A stretch of DNA of 64,000 nt from the NCBI RefSeq assembly GCF_040712315.1, contig NC_134024.1, positions 28,511,158 to 28,575,157 of the forward strand, written 5' to 3'. The notes below the pieces were generated by a model that was not told where the DNA came from, made no database searches, and was given only the letters and a program-made list of their open reading frames with translations. This DNA comes from Castanea sativa. Lineage: Eukaryota; Streptophyta; Magnoliopsida; Fagales; Fagaceae. Positions 11,360-23,149 of the stretch are shown piece after piece. The position numbers were made by a program, and so were the translations under genes. The stretch's first letter is position 1. The number at the start of each line of letters is the position of its first letter.

Positions 11360-11460
11360 AGCCAAAAGCTTTGTAGTTCAATTAATACCTTTTAGTGTTT
11401 TCAATGACAACATCTAAGGTTCAAGTCTCTCAATTATCAAATTATTTTAAAGAAAAAAGA
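11360..11460 (+). mobile_element. tRNA-derived SINE
   Basis: Contains an A-box-like tagttcaattaata and a B-box-like ggttcaagtct about 50 bp apart, ending in an A-rich tail. It resembles the copies at 25785 and 26045, which share the gccaagagctttgtagct start. Confidence 0.5.
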
Positions 11461-11770
11461 AACCTTTATCAATCTCTAAAATGGATTGTAAGTTTTGTAA
11501 ATCAGAGGGTAAACTGCTTAGCCCGTCAAGGGTGAAAAACTCATGGATTACCTGGTAACTGGTTCCAGCGGATAGAGTTAGTTGCCTCTAGGAGTTTAAT
11601 TAATAGTGAGGATTGTTGTATAGTATGCTTTGCAATGTATAACTAATATGAGTGAAGTTCTTTTACGTCATTAAAAAAAAAAAAAAAACTTTTACTGTTA
11701 GAGTTTTTTTTTTTGCCACAAAGTTTACAAAGAGTTAAAAGGCATTATGCATGAATAAAAGGGGCAATAA

Positions 11771-11823
11771 TTTGGGCTAGTGTCTAGGACTGGAATGCAG
11801 CCCATTCCAGTCCTAGCCCAAAC
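11771..11823. repeat. Short inverted repeat
   Basis: The arms taggactggaatg / cattccagtccta are perfect, with a 5-base loop. The outer arms tttgggctag / ctagcccaaa extend the stem after a 6-base insertion on the left. It could be a terminator-like or MITE-derived hairpin; no gene is attached. Confidence 0.6.
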
Positions 11824-12403
11824 CCATCACTTTTTCAAGGCTAAAGCCTCGTAGCTGTTCTTCTTTGACATCGACAAATAAACAAGTCTACTAGACTGTG
11901 CTCCCACTCCCAAATTACATATAAACCAAACTTCCGGTGACTGGGGCTGCTGCAAATGTTTGCGAATTCAAATCCACAGCTCCCACACCGAAATTACATT
12001 AAAAAATAAAACATGATCTACTGCTTCACTAGCAAAACGGGCATAATGAATTGCTCCCCACATGTTTGAGAAAATGCATGAGTGGACACCACACCACACC
12101 CCCAACCATAGAGACTGATTCCCAGTCGCATTCCAAGGTTCTCCACTTGATTCGCTCACCTGCTACAGTGTCCTCAACAGCAGTAAACAATCTGTGTCAC
12201 AGTGTCGTCCTTACAGGTACATTGTTGTCAACTATATTCCATACCCGTTGTTAACATGTATGCAACTTTTTCCACGACTTGAGTTGAAGTAGCATGTCAA
12301 CTTGGGTTGAAAAATAAAAGTGACGTTAGTAGAGCTACTACAAGTTGTAGTAGCTCTACAACTTTTTTTCACGTAAGACTTAATATTGATCTGACAATGA
12401 ACG
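11824..12403. other. No recognised feature
   Basis: Moderate-GC sequence at 11930-12260 has a short minus-strand ORF, but I could not assign a domain. A short inverted repeat (gtagagctactacaagttgtagtagctctac) lies near 12329-12360. Confidence 0.4.
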
Positions 12404-12406
12404 TAA

Positions 12407-12810
12407 GAGTATAGCAGTGGAACTAAAATTTTAGCAATTTAGCTCTATAAAAATTTACTTTATCTATTTTACCTACTCATTTTATAAAATATGCTGCAGC
12501 AGTGGATCTATTTTAGCTTTCAACACAATAAAATAATATAAATATCACAATATAATAATATATCTACTACAATAAAATAATATATCTCACTACCTAAAAA
12601 ATATTCAACCACAATTTAATTGGAAAGGTAAATAAAAAATATATTTTTTTTTATAGCTCTCAGCTACAGTGCTCATGTATTGATACATGAGCACTGTAGC
12701 ACTTTAGCTAAATTTTTTTGCTTTACCTCCGCTGCTACAGGAAGATTTTTTGTGTTTGAGTGGAGCTAAAATAGCTATATAACTATTTAGCTCCACGGCT
12801 GCCATTGCTC
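12407..12810. mobile_element. MITE with TAA target duplication (PIF/Harbinger-like)
   Basis: 404 bp flanked by TAA at 12404-12406 and 12811-12813. The termini gagtatagcagtgg... and (reverse complement) gagcaatggcagccgtgg... are imperfect TIRs. An internal palindrome ctacagtgctcatgtat/atacatgagcactgtag lies near 12664-12702. The related 44802-45947 element has the same TSD type and the same ttactttatctatttta segment. Confidence 0.7.
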
Positions 12811-13002
12811 TAATGGGTGGAATTCAACACCCTAATAAGTAGTAATAAATGAAGGTTTGAATTATTATTTTTTATTAATGATTCTGTGATACTACTTTAT
12901 TATCCACTATATTGTATGTTGTAACTCTGGACTTATTGATTTCTTTGATTTGATTCATCTTGAGAATTTTTTTCTTGTATTCTTTATTAAGGGCCTCAAA
13001 AC

Positions 13003-14308
13003 ATGATCACGTCAAGGCCACTATGTCAGAACCACAATTCTGTAGTAAACCAAGTAGTTGCTGCTATTATAAAAAACCGACCCCTTGATGCCCAACTCGC
13101 TGCCTCAACCAACACCCAACCATGGACCGTGGAATTAGTTTCCCAAGTCCTAAGGTCTATACCAAGGTTCCTCTTCCAATCCCCTCGCTCCATTGGTCGC
13201 CAAACAGGTTTCCGACACCATGCTCCTTTGAAACAACGTAAACTCAAAGAAGAATCCTATAAACAACACAACAATGTTCTTTTTCTTGGCCCTGCTGCTC
13301 ACAGAGAGCCCCAGAAGGTCAACTTAGGATTGGACAAAGCAATGGAGTTCTACTACTGGGTTGAGAACCATTTTGGGTTTGCCCACAACGAGATTACTTG
13401 TAAAGAGATGGCCTGTGTGTTGGTCAAAGGGAATAGATTGAAAGCTCTTTGGGAATTTTTGAATGCAATGTCAAGGAGAGGGAATGGTGGGCTTGTGACC
13501 ACTGCTACTGTTACCTGTTTGATAAAAGTTCTAGGAGAGGAAGGGTTGGTCAATGAAGCGTTGGCTGCATTTTATAGGATGAAGCAGTTACATTGTAAAC
13601 CAGATGTATATGCATATAACACGATTATTTATGCTCTTTGTAGAGTAGGGGAAGGCACGGTTTTTGTTGGAGAATGGAGCAGATGGAATTGCGGAGTTGA
13701 GATGCCCACCCGGTAGATATATGTACACGATATTGATTAGTTCGTATTGTAAGTATAGCTTGCAAACTGGGTGTAGGAAGGCTATTAGGAAAAGGATGTG
13801 GGAAGCAAACCATTTGTTTGGGATTATGCTTTTTAAGGGATTTGTTCCTGATGTTGTGACGTACAATTCTTTGATTAATGGTTGTTGTAAAACTTACTGG
13901 ATCGAGAGGGCTTTGGAGTTGTTTCAAGATATAAATGAAAGGGGTTGTATTCCCAACCAGGTTACTTATAATTCTTTTATTAGATACTATAGTGCAGTAA
14001 ATGAAATTGATAAGGCTGTTGAGATGTTAAGGAAGCTGCTAGAAATGAATCATGGAATGCCTACTTCAAGTTCATATACCCCAATTATACATGCTCTCTG
14101 TGAAGCAGGAAGGATTTTGGAGGCACGGAATTTTCTTGTTGAGTTGGTTGATGGAGGTTCGATACCTAGAGAATATACTTATAAACTAGTCTGTGATACT
14201 TTGAACTGTGGGGAGAAGACCAACTTGCTTGATGAAGAACTGCATAGGAGAATAAAAGACGGTATAGAAAAGAGATATAGGCAAGTAATGAAGGTAAGCC
14301 AATTATGA
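13003..14308 (+). pseudogene. PPR protein (P-type), reading frame broken
   Basis: The 5' frame (13003-13716) has an N-terminal extension followed by P-type pentatricopeptide repeats (VVTTATVTCLIKVLGEEG, KPDVYAYNTIIYALCRVG). The 3' frame (from 13664) continues the same protein with FVPDVVTYNSLINGCCKT, CIPNQVTYNSFIRYYS and a conserved PREYTYKLVCDTLN tail. The two frames overlap at about 13640-13700, where small indels disrupt one repeat. From memory the order and wording match the Arabidopsis At1g77405-type PPR protein; this should be confirmed. PPR proteins bind organelle RNA; the target is unknown. A second small shift near 14294 may change the C-terminus. It could be a pseudogene or an assembly error at the junction. 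Confidence 0.85.
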
Positions 14309-14986
14309 CCCGCTAAGGATATCTTAGTGCGGTTGAAGCATGACATGGAGGAGAAATGGTTGTGGTCCTATGTAAAGATTTTTGTAGAACAAGAAGAACT
14401 TTGGTGGGCATTTTGGCATTTTTCTGGTGAGAATTCGTATAGTTACATTATATTTGTTTGGTCTGGATTATAACTTTCTGTTTACTCAAATTTCTATATT
14501 GTCTATCTACATCAAATTTTAGGCATATTATTTTTACTTTTCACTGATGCCTATCAATTCCTTGTATTTTGAGTTCATGACATATTGCGTTATATAGTGT
14601 TCTGTCCATTCCACAATTCTTTCAACTTAACATATTCTCACTATTTGATGAATGCAAATGAAAAGATAGCATTGTCATGACTCCCACATAATCTAACATG
14701 ATACTTATCGTATTTGCATTACCGTTGTTCCATTTTGGGTAAGTATTGTCATTGGATTACAAAATGGTTTAGTGGGTTTTTAGATATCCATGCCCAATGT
14801 TAGATGATAGTACACTATTTTCATTCTAGGGTGGTGGCATTTGGCTTATCTAATGCTGGTGTATGCATGATGAGGATGTGTGTCGATTGTTATTAAAATG
14901 TGTCTGTTGTAAGAGATTGGAGCAGTCTTTGCAGTGTAGAGAATTTGTGATTTCACTTGTCTGACCATGAATTTTACATTTATTAG

Positions 14987-15124
14987 GAAGTGGTAGAGAA
15001 GAAGCTCATTTCTTGTCGCTCTGTGGCCTTACGTCATATCAGGACCAAGTTTGTTCTGCCTCACGGAGACAAGGTAGCCAGGAGCCCTTCCCAGATGAGT
15101 GCTGCCAAAGGGCAGTTTGTATGA
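14987..15124 (+). CDS. Possible alternative terminal exon of the PPR gene
   Basis: A good donor, AAG|GTAAGC, occurs at 14293/14294 in frame with the PPR tail. An acceptor TTATTAG ends at 14986. The following 138 bp are open in the matching phase and encode a basic peptide (ISCRSVALRHIRTKF region) ending in TGA. I do not recognise the peptide. It may be a chance ORF in the 3' UTR. Confidence 0.25.
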   Translation, partial: EVVEKKLISCRSVALRHIRTKFVLPHGDKVARSPSQMSAAKGQFV

Positions 15125-15127
15125 AGT

Positions 15128-15594
15128 TAAAAGAGCTTAAACGCCCTTATTTATTTCTTTTGTTCTTTAGATTTTGGAATGTTGCATTTTTTCTTGGTGT
15201 CACAAACTCAATAATATAAAGAATACTCCTTTCAGTTTATCTGCAGATTAGATGCTTTTGTAAACTAGCCAATTTACAGGGTTGTTTATGTGGACTCCAA
15301 CACCTAAAAGAGCTTTAATTTAGTGAGCATTATGCACAACTGTCTCTGATAAAATATGTACATTTATGGTTGCTTCAAGACGTCTATGGACATCCTTATA
15401 ATGTGGATCCATTCCCAGCAAGCTTTGGTGGTAAAAATTACTCAAGTATGTTTCTGTGCATCGATTCAGTCATCAGAAAAAAGGAAAATTTTGTGCATTG
15501 ATTCTCTCGTCTTTTCTCTTGTTTTAAGTCCATTCTTATCATTTCCATCAATAACTGGATTACACAGAGAGCCTATAGATAAAAGAAAGTTAAG
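15128..15594. other. PPR 3' flank, nothing recognised
   Basis: AT-rich. There is no domain-bearing ORF, and no repeat boundary could be set. Confidence 0.4.
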
Positions 15595-15955
15595 AAATAG
15601 GTTGGGTCAATCGGGTTGTAGGTCAAAAATAGGTCATTTTAAGTGGGTTAGAAACGGTTGGGTCAATTGTGTTTTAGTTCAGGTTGGGGTGACTTGTATT
15701 TTCACATGAATTTTTTTTTTATAAAGAAAACATGTATTTGCTATTTAGAAAGTCACACAACAAATTATTTGACGTAAAATGTATTACTTTGAATTCATAA
15801 CTTATATCAAGAATGAGCTCAGCTAAACAAACTAATACGTGTTCAATAATTTTAAAATGATACAAATCCCAACATTACTAACCAAAACAAAATAGCACAA
15901 AGGATAAGTAAAACAAATACACAAGTTTCATTTCTTCACAACTGATTTCCCATGT
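15595..15955. mobile_element. Fragment of the hAT-like family seen at 28678-29834
   Basis: Tracks 28710-29080 closely in order, including the gggtcatttt...gttagaaa...ggttggg block, the catgtatttg-atttagaaagtca block and acaagtttcatttct. It lacks a clear TIR and target duplication here, so it is a truncated copy. Confidence 0.6.
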
Positions 15956-15965
15956 ATCACATTTG

Positions 15966-16060
15966 GCTTTGGTCCTCTACTCCTCTGCTTCAATTTTTGC
16001 CACTTAGACCTAGCAACAAAGAGAAGCAAAAATTGAAGCAGAGGAGCAGAGGACCAAAGC
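15966..16060. repeat. 35-bp near-perfect inverted repeat
   Basis: Arms 15966-16000 and 16026-16060 pair over 35 positions with one mismatch, with a 25-base loop. The transcript would form a long hairpin. The sequence is not part of the neighbouring hAT-like fragment as seen in its other copy. Confidence 0.85.
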
Positions 16061-16304
16061 TAGAGGTAATACGTGAGAAATTGGTGAAGAAGGATTGTTG
16101 AGAGAGAACATAGAGCCGGAATATATACTAGTATTTGGGGGGCAAAATAGATTTTTTGATGAAAAAAAGCGCTGTCAATAATCAATATTTTGTTGATTGA
16201 ATCATGTGAATTGCAAAAGCTTTGAAAATTTGCTTTTTTAAAACCGCAGATAAGGTGTGATTTGTAAATGCAATTCAGCTCAAATCGCGCTACCAAGTGA
16301 TTTC

Positions 16305-16310
<6 letters not shown>

Positions 16311-16350
<40 letters not shown>

Positions 16351-16453
16351 TGTGTTTAGATCGTTAATGCGCGTTTTCCTCCGTAAGAACGCCTATCCAA
16401 ACCGGCTCAAGATGAAATATCACATATGGAAGTCCTGGCCCCCCCCCCCCCCT
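16311..16453. repeat. Homopolymer tracts: T39 (16311-16349) and C15 (16439-16453)
   Basis: Visible runs; their lengths are likely to be unreliable in sequencing and polymorphic. Confidence 0.9.
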
Positions 16454-17235
16454 TTCTTTTTGGCACTAGTTAGTAGTCGTTCTAGATGCTGAGTATGTAT
16501 GCCATATGTTCCTTAGTTCTTCCTATAGGAGTGTGAGTTGCCCCAGCTCAAGTATCATTATGAATAGTAACTTACGCCATAAGGGTGGAATGAAGCTGTC
16601 CTCTCAAAACCAACATAGGTAAATTTATTTATTTATTTGTTTTTATTTACTTAAAAGCCAGTTCTCTTGAATAGTTTAAATGGGATGATTTAGCTAAGTT
16701 ATTAAGAAGAAAGAGATGAGTAGATGAGGGTTTTAAGATGTAAGCCTCGAGTCCACCAAGAACATCCAAGTTAGCTTGGACACTTATAAATTCTTAATTA
16801 TTGAGAAGGAAAAAAGAAAAGAAAAAAAGATGGGGGTGGTTTAGACTATTTCAAGAATTGTCATTGGCATTCTCTTGAAACAAGTAATTTGAAGTTATGG
16901 AGTAATTTTCAAAAGAGGTAGGCCCGTTTTTTATTGTTGTTTAAACAACATTACACGTATTTTCACACATTTTTTTACTTACATGTATTTTCAAAAAATA
17001 CAAACAACGTTACTAGAAGTCTCTTACCAAATAGGCCCTAAGTTGGCTTGTAGTGTAATAATAATGAGAGAAGGGAGTTACACTATGCAGCAGTTAAGAA
17101 ATCACCAACATGCAATCTTTTGGAAATCTGGCCCACGAACAAGCCCAATACTGGCGTTGCATGTTGTCGAGAATATGGAAGAAAGAAAGAAGAAAACCAT
17201 GAGTCCTTTATAGGAAAATTACAAAATGTAAGAGT
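16454..17235. other. Nothing recognised
   Basis: AT-rich with short ORFs only, no domain. Confidence 0.4.
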
Positions 17236-17238
17236 CTA

Positions 17239-17849
17239 GGGGTTGTTTGGTACGTGATTTTAAATAATATTTTTTGAATATTGTGGGCCCAAAAAAAAGT
17301 GTTTAGTAAGGGTATTTGATTAAGATTTAAAGAGGGTTTGAGTCACGGTTTTCAATTTAAGGTGTTTAAATAATGTATTTTGAGAACACATTTAGATAAA
17401 TTTTTAATTTTTGAGTAATATTTCTGAGTGACATTGTTGTAAATATATCGAAAATGATGGCACCCACTTGATTTGACTAAACACTAACTGAAAAGTTGGT
17501 GGGACCCTTTTTTTCTTTCTTTCATGGTTCTCCTCTTTCTTTCCGGGAAATTCTTAAGTACTTCCGGAGTATAGTGAATTTGTGCTTCATCCTCACACTC
17601 CCATTAATAATTATACTGTAAATGTTAGATGATTCGTCACATAAAAAAAAAAAAAAACACATACATAACAAACATATAATTTATATTTTTTCGCTTTTGA
17701 AAATATATTATTGGAAATACGGTATTAAACGCATTTTTTGCATTATGAATATTTTAAAGTTTAAATACGTGTTTTCACAAAATTTTTCAAACCATAATTT
17801 TCACATAATTTTGAAAACTATTGCTTGCAATCAAATACCAAAACGGGCC
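17239..17849. mobile_element. MITE, 3-bp duplication CTA
   Basis: 611 bp flanked by cta (17236-17238 and 17850-17852). The termini ggggttgtttggtacgtgat and (reverse complement) ggcccgttttggtatttgat are imperfect TIRs of about 25 bp. There is no coding capacity. The type is PIF/Harbinger-like or related. Confidence 0.6.
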
Positions 17850-17852
17850 CTA

Positions 17853-18931
17853 GATTAGAAGGTCGTTTTGTGCTGCAAAATGATAAGACGTGGATGGTCA
17901 TATAGTTGTAGCATTATTTTATTTTTGGGTCATTTGAAGGCCCAATTTGAATTGTAAACTACTTCAACAAAAATAGTCTTCTTAATTTTTTATATTTTTT
18001 ATATTTTGGTGTAGGCAAGAATTTACTTGGATTGAAAAGTGAAAACCACAAATAAACAAATAATCCATGAGTACCGTGTAGCCCAATGCACTATTGACAT
18101 AATGCTGTGGGCTACAAGTATTGAAGTAATTTTCGTAAGTTGTTGTTTGGTTCCCTCTCTCTCCAAGGTTGATGACGGGCCCAAATACTTGTTTCTAAGG
18201 CCCGGATCAGACATATATACCAAAAACTAACGAAGCAGCGATCTTCAATTTCTTTGCGATCAGCTAGGGCTAGGCGAACATGGTTTTAAAAGGTTTGATC
18301 AACTTTGAGTTGTTCATGGCGAGTTGGAAATAATTAGGAGAAAGTCTAGAGACAAAAAGAATTTGACGTCTTCTGATGTGACAAGTTGTTAGTGGTAGTT
18401 TAAGAAGTGATGTCAGTGGTGGGCTTAAATTAAATCAGTAAAAGCTGGCCAATTCAACAAGTGTGAAAAAAAGTTGTCAATTTTTTTTTATGTACTATCA
18501 TTAGTCTAGAATTAGTCTAGGACCACACACTTTATCACAATTCATACATGTCAACTTATGATTGGATTATCACTTACACATGGAACCACACCACAGGTAC
18601 TTGATGAAAAATGTAATCCAATCACCGATGGACATATGTTCAAGTTGTAGTAAAGTGTGTGTACTTAAAATTTTCCGAGTTGGAAATTCCCAAATTAAAG
18701 ATTTTGGTAATAAAAATTGTATCCCTCTATGCAAATGTAGGTTAATACGTAGATAAACACCTGTAAATCAACTATTATTCAATCAATACTTCTTTCTCCA
18801 ACAACAATGAGATGGAGGGTGAGGTAATTATGTATTCAAGAACTATTGAATAGCTTACCAATCTATATGCATATAGAGGCAAAGCTTAGAAAAAATTCAA
18901 TTGGATTCTACAATGAAAGTCAAGTTTTGTG
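17853..18931. other. AT-rich DNA; SINE-like remnant at 18770-18850
   Basis: No coding domain. The stretch at 18770-18850 (caacaatgagatggagggtgagg) resembles the segments at 19913 and 55198, suggesting another copy of that short repeat. Confidence 0.4.
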
Positions 18932-19209
18932 TCATGTGTCCTAAATTATTTATTTTTAGAGAGAGTTTTATTTTTTTAATTTTGGAGTCAAATTTGGAAC
19001 CATATCATAAATATCCATTCAAATGAGTTATTGCGTACAAAGACCAAATATTCTAGAATTAATGAATATTATAAGAATTAAAAAAATGGACAATTTACAT
19101 TATCTACCTAATAATATTTTTACAAGACTTTTTAAAGAGTTAAAAAAATATAAGAATGACTATCGATAATATTTAAATTATATATGTGAGAATTATGCTA
19201 TGTATCTTA

Positions 19210-19874
19210 GGGTGTGTTTGTTTAGAGGTGAAATAGGGTGGATGAAAAACTTTGGAGAGAAGATGGGAAGTAAAACTTTTTTAGAGTGTGTTTGGTTGGG
19301 TGGAAAGGAAGAAAAATAAATGGTAAGGCCCAGGTGTTTTCTTCTCGGGCCCTCTAAAAAGTTTTCTTCCAAAAATGGAGAGAAAACTGAAGAGAGAAAA
19401 TGAGGTTGCTTAATGGACGAAAATGCCCATGTGTAGTTGCACATGGGCTTCATCCTTACGTTGCTCTTCACTTTTTTTTTTTTTTCCTTCTTTTGATTTA
19501 CTCGACAGGTGTACGTTACCCATATTCTTTTTTTGCTTTCTTTTGTGCCTGTGTGTGTGTGTGTTTTTGTTTTGTTTTGTTTTTGTTTTTGTACTTTTCT
19601 GTTTAGATGTGATTTTTTTTAACATGATTTTTATTTTTTAATAAATTTAGGTGACTATTTTTTTTAAATCTCTTTGTTGGTTTTAATTAGTCATCATTTT
19701 TTAACAAGGGTATAAGAGTAAATTTATACAAACTCATTTTTTTCATTCCTCCACTTTTCCACTCCCAACCAAACAAAAATGAGGGAAATTAAAATCTTTT
19801 CTATCCTCCCACTTTTCCATTTTTCCACCATTTTCTATTCTCATACTTTTCCACCCCTACACCCAAACAGAGCC
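19210..19874. mobile_element. Tourist-like (PIF/Harbinger) MITE, borders proven by empty site
   Basis: 665 bp flanked by TTA at 19207-19209 and 19875-19877; copy B has a single TTA and no insert (catcttaatgtatacc, about 55155). The TIRs are imperfect: gggtgtgtttgtttagaggtg versus ggctctgtttgggtgtagggg. Subterminal inverted repeats (gtgtttggttgggtgg) add to the stem. It contains a long T-rich run and a (GT)n stretch. No transposase. Confidence 0.88.
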
Positions 19875-19912
19875 TTAATGTATATCTTTTAAGTATGTCC
19901 ATGCATATGCAT

Positions 19913-20000
19913 GAGATTAATCGATTAACACTTCCTTCTCCCATAATAATGGGATGGAGGTGAGGTCTTGGGTTCTATTGAGTGCATGTGTAGATTACCA
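19913..20000 (+). mobile_element. SINE-like segment within copy A
   Basis: An A-box-like attaacacttcc and a B-box-like gggttctattga lie about 45 bp apart around ataataatgggatggagg. Copy B has the same at 55198-55285 with gggttcaatcga. No flanking duplication was found. Confidence 0.35.
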
Positions 20001-20227
20001 ATAAGAAATTAAAACCCAAATACGCACCCATCCACAACATAAACAAGAGAAGGAAACCAAAATAACAAGAAATGATTTGCATAAACTAAGAAAAATTGGA
20101 TAAAGTTGACAACGCATACCTTTCTAAGGTTAGAGACAAACTCATGTTGAGACCAAAGGGAGATAGTCTCTGGCCCTAACTCCACCCCTCTTTTCTCTCC
20201 CAAAATTATTCTTTTTATAATAATTAT

Positions 20228-20933
20228 TGTAGGGACACGATTTTCAGACTAAGCCCAAAATGTAAGGAATCTTGGCCTAGTGAACCTAGAACAATAAATT
20301 TGTAGAGAGTGGGTCAAAGAGCTAGGCTTTAGTGCATGGATAACAGTTAATATGGTTGTGGATGATGAGCCAACAAGAATTGAACTCGGTTTGTGTGAGA
20401 AAGTTTGTCCTCGGCACAGTCCGAGGAGCTCTGTTCTAGTATATATTGGATGAGAATGGTTACAGGAGTTATTGAGATTGCTATAGTGCTTTCTCTTCTC
20501 CTTTTTTCACCCCCCCTTTTTCTGGGATCTCTACCCTTATTTATATTACATCTCTCCCTTCATCCTTACCCTACACGTGGACTACATGTGGATAGTTGAT
20601 GGTTTATGCTGATACTTGTCCTATCAGGCCCCTCTAAAAGTCTTCTGGGGTGGCTGTAAGGCTGCCATAATACTGTTCAGAGGTCACTTCCTCATTAATG
20701 CGGTGGTAGCAGCTTTCTCTTAGATATTTTTGAGTTCTTATCCCTTTTGAACGTTCATGATGCTCGTTGCTATCATTAGAACTTCTTGAAAGGTCATCCT
20801 TGATCATTAAGATCTATACCAGATTTGCGTTTAGCTTTATCCGAGGAGATAGTACTCCTCGGACTCAGACCACCCATGCTTCTCGGCCAAAACCACATGC
20901 TCTCGGCCAAAACCTAAAATCCATGACCCCACA
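20228..20933 (-). repeat. 3' LTR of the non-autonomous gypsy element
   Basis: TGTAGGGACACG to GACCCCACA on the plus strand. A TATA-like atataaataagg (minus strand) lies at about 20531-20543. It contains inverted repeats TCCTCGG-n6-CCGAGGA at 20408-20427 and TCCGAGGA-n8-TCCTCGGA at 20840-20863. Confidence 0.93.
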
Positions 20934-21179
20934 ATAGCCCCTTAAAACTCCGGTTTTCTCCTCGCATCCGAGGAGAAAAGTGGGGTTTTGAATTCTTAAG
21001 AGTTGATTCTGATTTGATCCTTTTATTTACACCTGTGGGAGTGTCATTTCACGCGCCCTATATTTATATTGTGAATTGCTCCTTTCAGAGCTACCGATTT
21101 GAGGATTTGGTTATAATCTTGGGCTTGTCTTGACACTTGAAGAGAGATGTCATAAAGTGTTAATTTTCTCACATCATCT

Positions 21180-22735
21180 GGTCCGAGGACCGAGGCATGA
21201 TTGAGTCCGAGGACTGAAGCATGATCAAGTTTATAGTTTAAAAACTTTGAAGAGAGATGCCATTATGTGTTAATTTCCCCAAAGCAGGAGGTCTGAGGAC
21301 CCGGCAAAGCTAAGGTTCTTCTTAGCAGGAGGTCCGAGGACCCGGCATAGCTAAGACTCTTTTTAACACTTAGCAGGAGGTCTGTGGGACCCGACTTAGT
21401 TAAGGCTCTTCTTAACACTTAGCAGGAGGTTCGAGGACCTGGCATAGCTAAGACTCTTTTTAACACTTAGTAGGAGGTCTGTGGGACCCGACGTAGCCAA
21501 GGCTCTTCTTAGCAGGAGGTCCGAGGACCCGGCATAGCTAAGATTTTTCTTAGCAGGAGGTCCAAGGATCCGCCATAGCTAAGACTCTTTTTAACACTTC
21601 AATAGATGTCAGTGTGTGTTAATTTCCCCAAAGCAGGAGGTCCGAGGACTCGACATAGCTAAGTTTCTTTTTAATCACTTCTAAAGATGTCAGTGTGTGT
21701 TAATTTCCCCGAAGCAGGAGGTCCGAGGACCCGGCGTAGCTAAGGTTATATTTAACCACTTCTAAAGATGCCAGTGTGTGTTAATTTTCCCAAAGCAAGA
21801 GGTCTGAGGACCCGGCATAGCTAAGGTTCTGTTTAACCACTTCTAGAGATGTTAGTGTGTGTTAATTTTCCCAAAGCAGGAGGTCCGAGGACCCGGCATA
21901 GCTAAGGTTCTGTTTAACCACTTCTAAAGATGCCAGTGTGTGTTAATTTTCCCAAAGCAGGAGGTCTGAGGACCCGGCATAGCTAAGGTTCTGTTTAACC
22001 ACTTCTAGAGATGCCAGTGTGTGTTAATTTTCCCAAAGCAGGAGGTCTGAAGACCCGGCATAGCTAAGGTTCTGTTTAACCACTTCTAGACATGTCAGTG
22101 TGTGTTAATTTTCCCAAAGCAGGAGGTCCGAGGACCCGGCATAGCTAAGGTTCTGTTTAACCACTTCTAAAGATGTTAGTGTGTGTTAATTTTCCCAAAG
22201 CAGGAGGTCTGAGGACCCGGCATAGCTAAGGTCCTGTTTAACCACTTCTAGAGATGCCAGTGTGTGTTAATTTTTCCAAAGCAGGAGGTCTGAAGACCCG
22301 GCATAGCTAAGGTTCTGTTTAACCACTTCTAGAGATGTCAGTGTGTGTTAATTTTTCCAAAGCAGGAGGTCTGAGGACCCGGCATAGCTAAGGTTTTGTT
22401 TAACCATTTCTAAAGATGCCAGTGTGTGTTAATTTTCCCAAAGCAGGAGGTCCGAGGACCCGGCATAGCTAAGGCTCTGTTTAACCACTTCTAGAGATGT
22501 CAGTGTGTGTTAATTTTTCCAAAGTAGGAGGTCCGAGGACCTGGTATAGCTAAGGTTCTGTTTAACCACTTCTAGAGATGCCAGTGTGTGTTAATTTTTC
22601 CAAAGCAGGAGGTCCGAGGACCTGGCATAGCTAAGGTTATGTTTAACCACTTCTAAAGATGCTAGTGTGTGTTAATTTTCCCAAAGCAGGAGGTCCGAGG
22701 ACCCGGCATAGCTAAGGTTCTGTTTAACCACTTCA
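21180..22735. repeat. Tandem array, 81-bp unit, same GGTCCGAGGACC core
   Basis: From about 21630 to 22735 there are fourteen units with spacing of 81 bp, each with ggaggtccgaggacccggcat, agctaaggttctgtttaacc and agtgtgtgttaatttt segments. The left part (21180-21630) is degenerate, with shorter and irregular spacing. The core and the flanking ttaatttccccaaagcaggagg phrase are shared with the 151-bp array at 1740-2712, so both arose from one ancestral unit with different spacers. Confidence 0.95.
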
Positions 22736-22770
22736 ATAGATTAGAAGATATCAATATATACCTTCAAGAA

Positions 22771-22980
22771 CTAGCCCCGCCGCAAGGCCCCTTTGAATTG
22801 CTCATATATTGCTGCCACTTCCTCTAATGGAGGTTCAGCAAACTCGGTCACCAAATTTGCGAGGACCTGGCCCTTGATAGAGGTACGAGACATGTACTTG
22901 ATGTCAGAAGCCCCTAGAACTGTGCCCCATTCAGCAATCCTCCCCGTATAATCCGCATTTTGTAGTATAGACCAGAGCAA
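22771..22980 (-). pseudogene. Remnant of the RNase H tether region of gypsy pol
   Basis: The 69-codon minus-strand stretch aligns with the segment after the RT-linked RNase H in the large element (ADYTGRIAEWGTVLGASDIKY versus the corresponding part near 4690-4570). No catalytic domain remains. It shows that the derivative came from a coding element by internal deletion. Confidence 0.85.
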
Positions 22981-23130
22981 AAGTTAAGTTAGGACAACAA
23001 TTGTGTGCCTCATGTAGTGACTTGCTCACATAGTAAACAGGCCACCATAATGGCTTTCCCCAAGGACTCTTACTGATGGGGGCATAATCCTATCATATCT
23101 AACCGTTGCACTCACTATCACACAAGCTCT

Positions 23131-23147
23131 CCCCACAGACGGCGCCA
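23131..23147 (-). other. Primer binding site of the derivative
   Basis: TGGCGCCGTCTGTGGGG on the minus strand, two bases inside the LTR at 23150. It matches the PBS of the large element. Confidence 0.85.
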
Positions 23148-23149
23148 AT

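Noticed and set aside
11930..12260. Possible reverse-transcriptase zinc-finger remnant on the minus strand
   Set aside because: I could not match Cys/His spacing or flanking motifs to a LINE; left unassigned.
19400..19641. Three overlapping hydrophobic or Lys-rich ORFs
   Set aside because: They read through T-rich and (GT)n sequence inside the MITE; composition artefacts.
20405..20599. Identical 64-codon ORFs at 20405 and 23327
   Set aside because: They are identical only because they lie in the two LTRs of one element; no domain.
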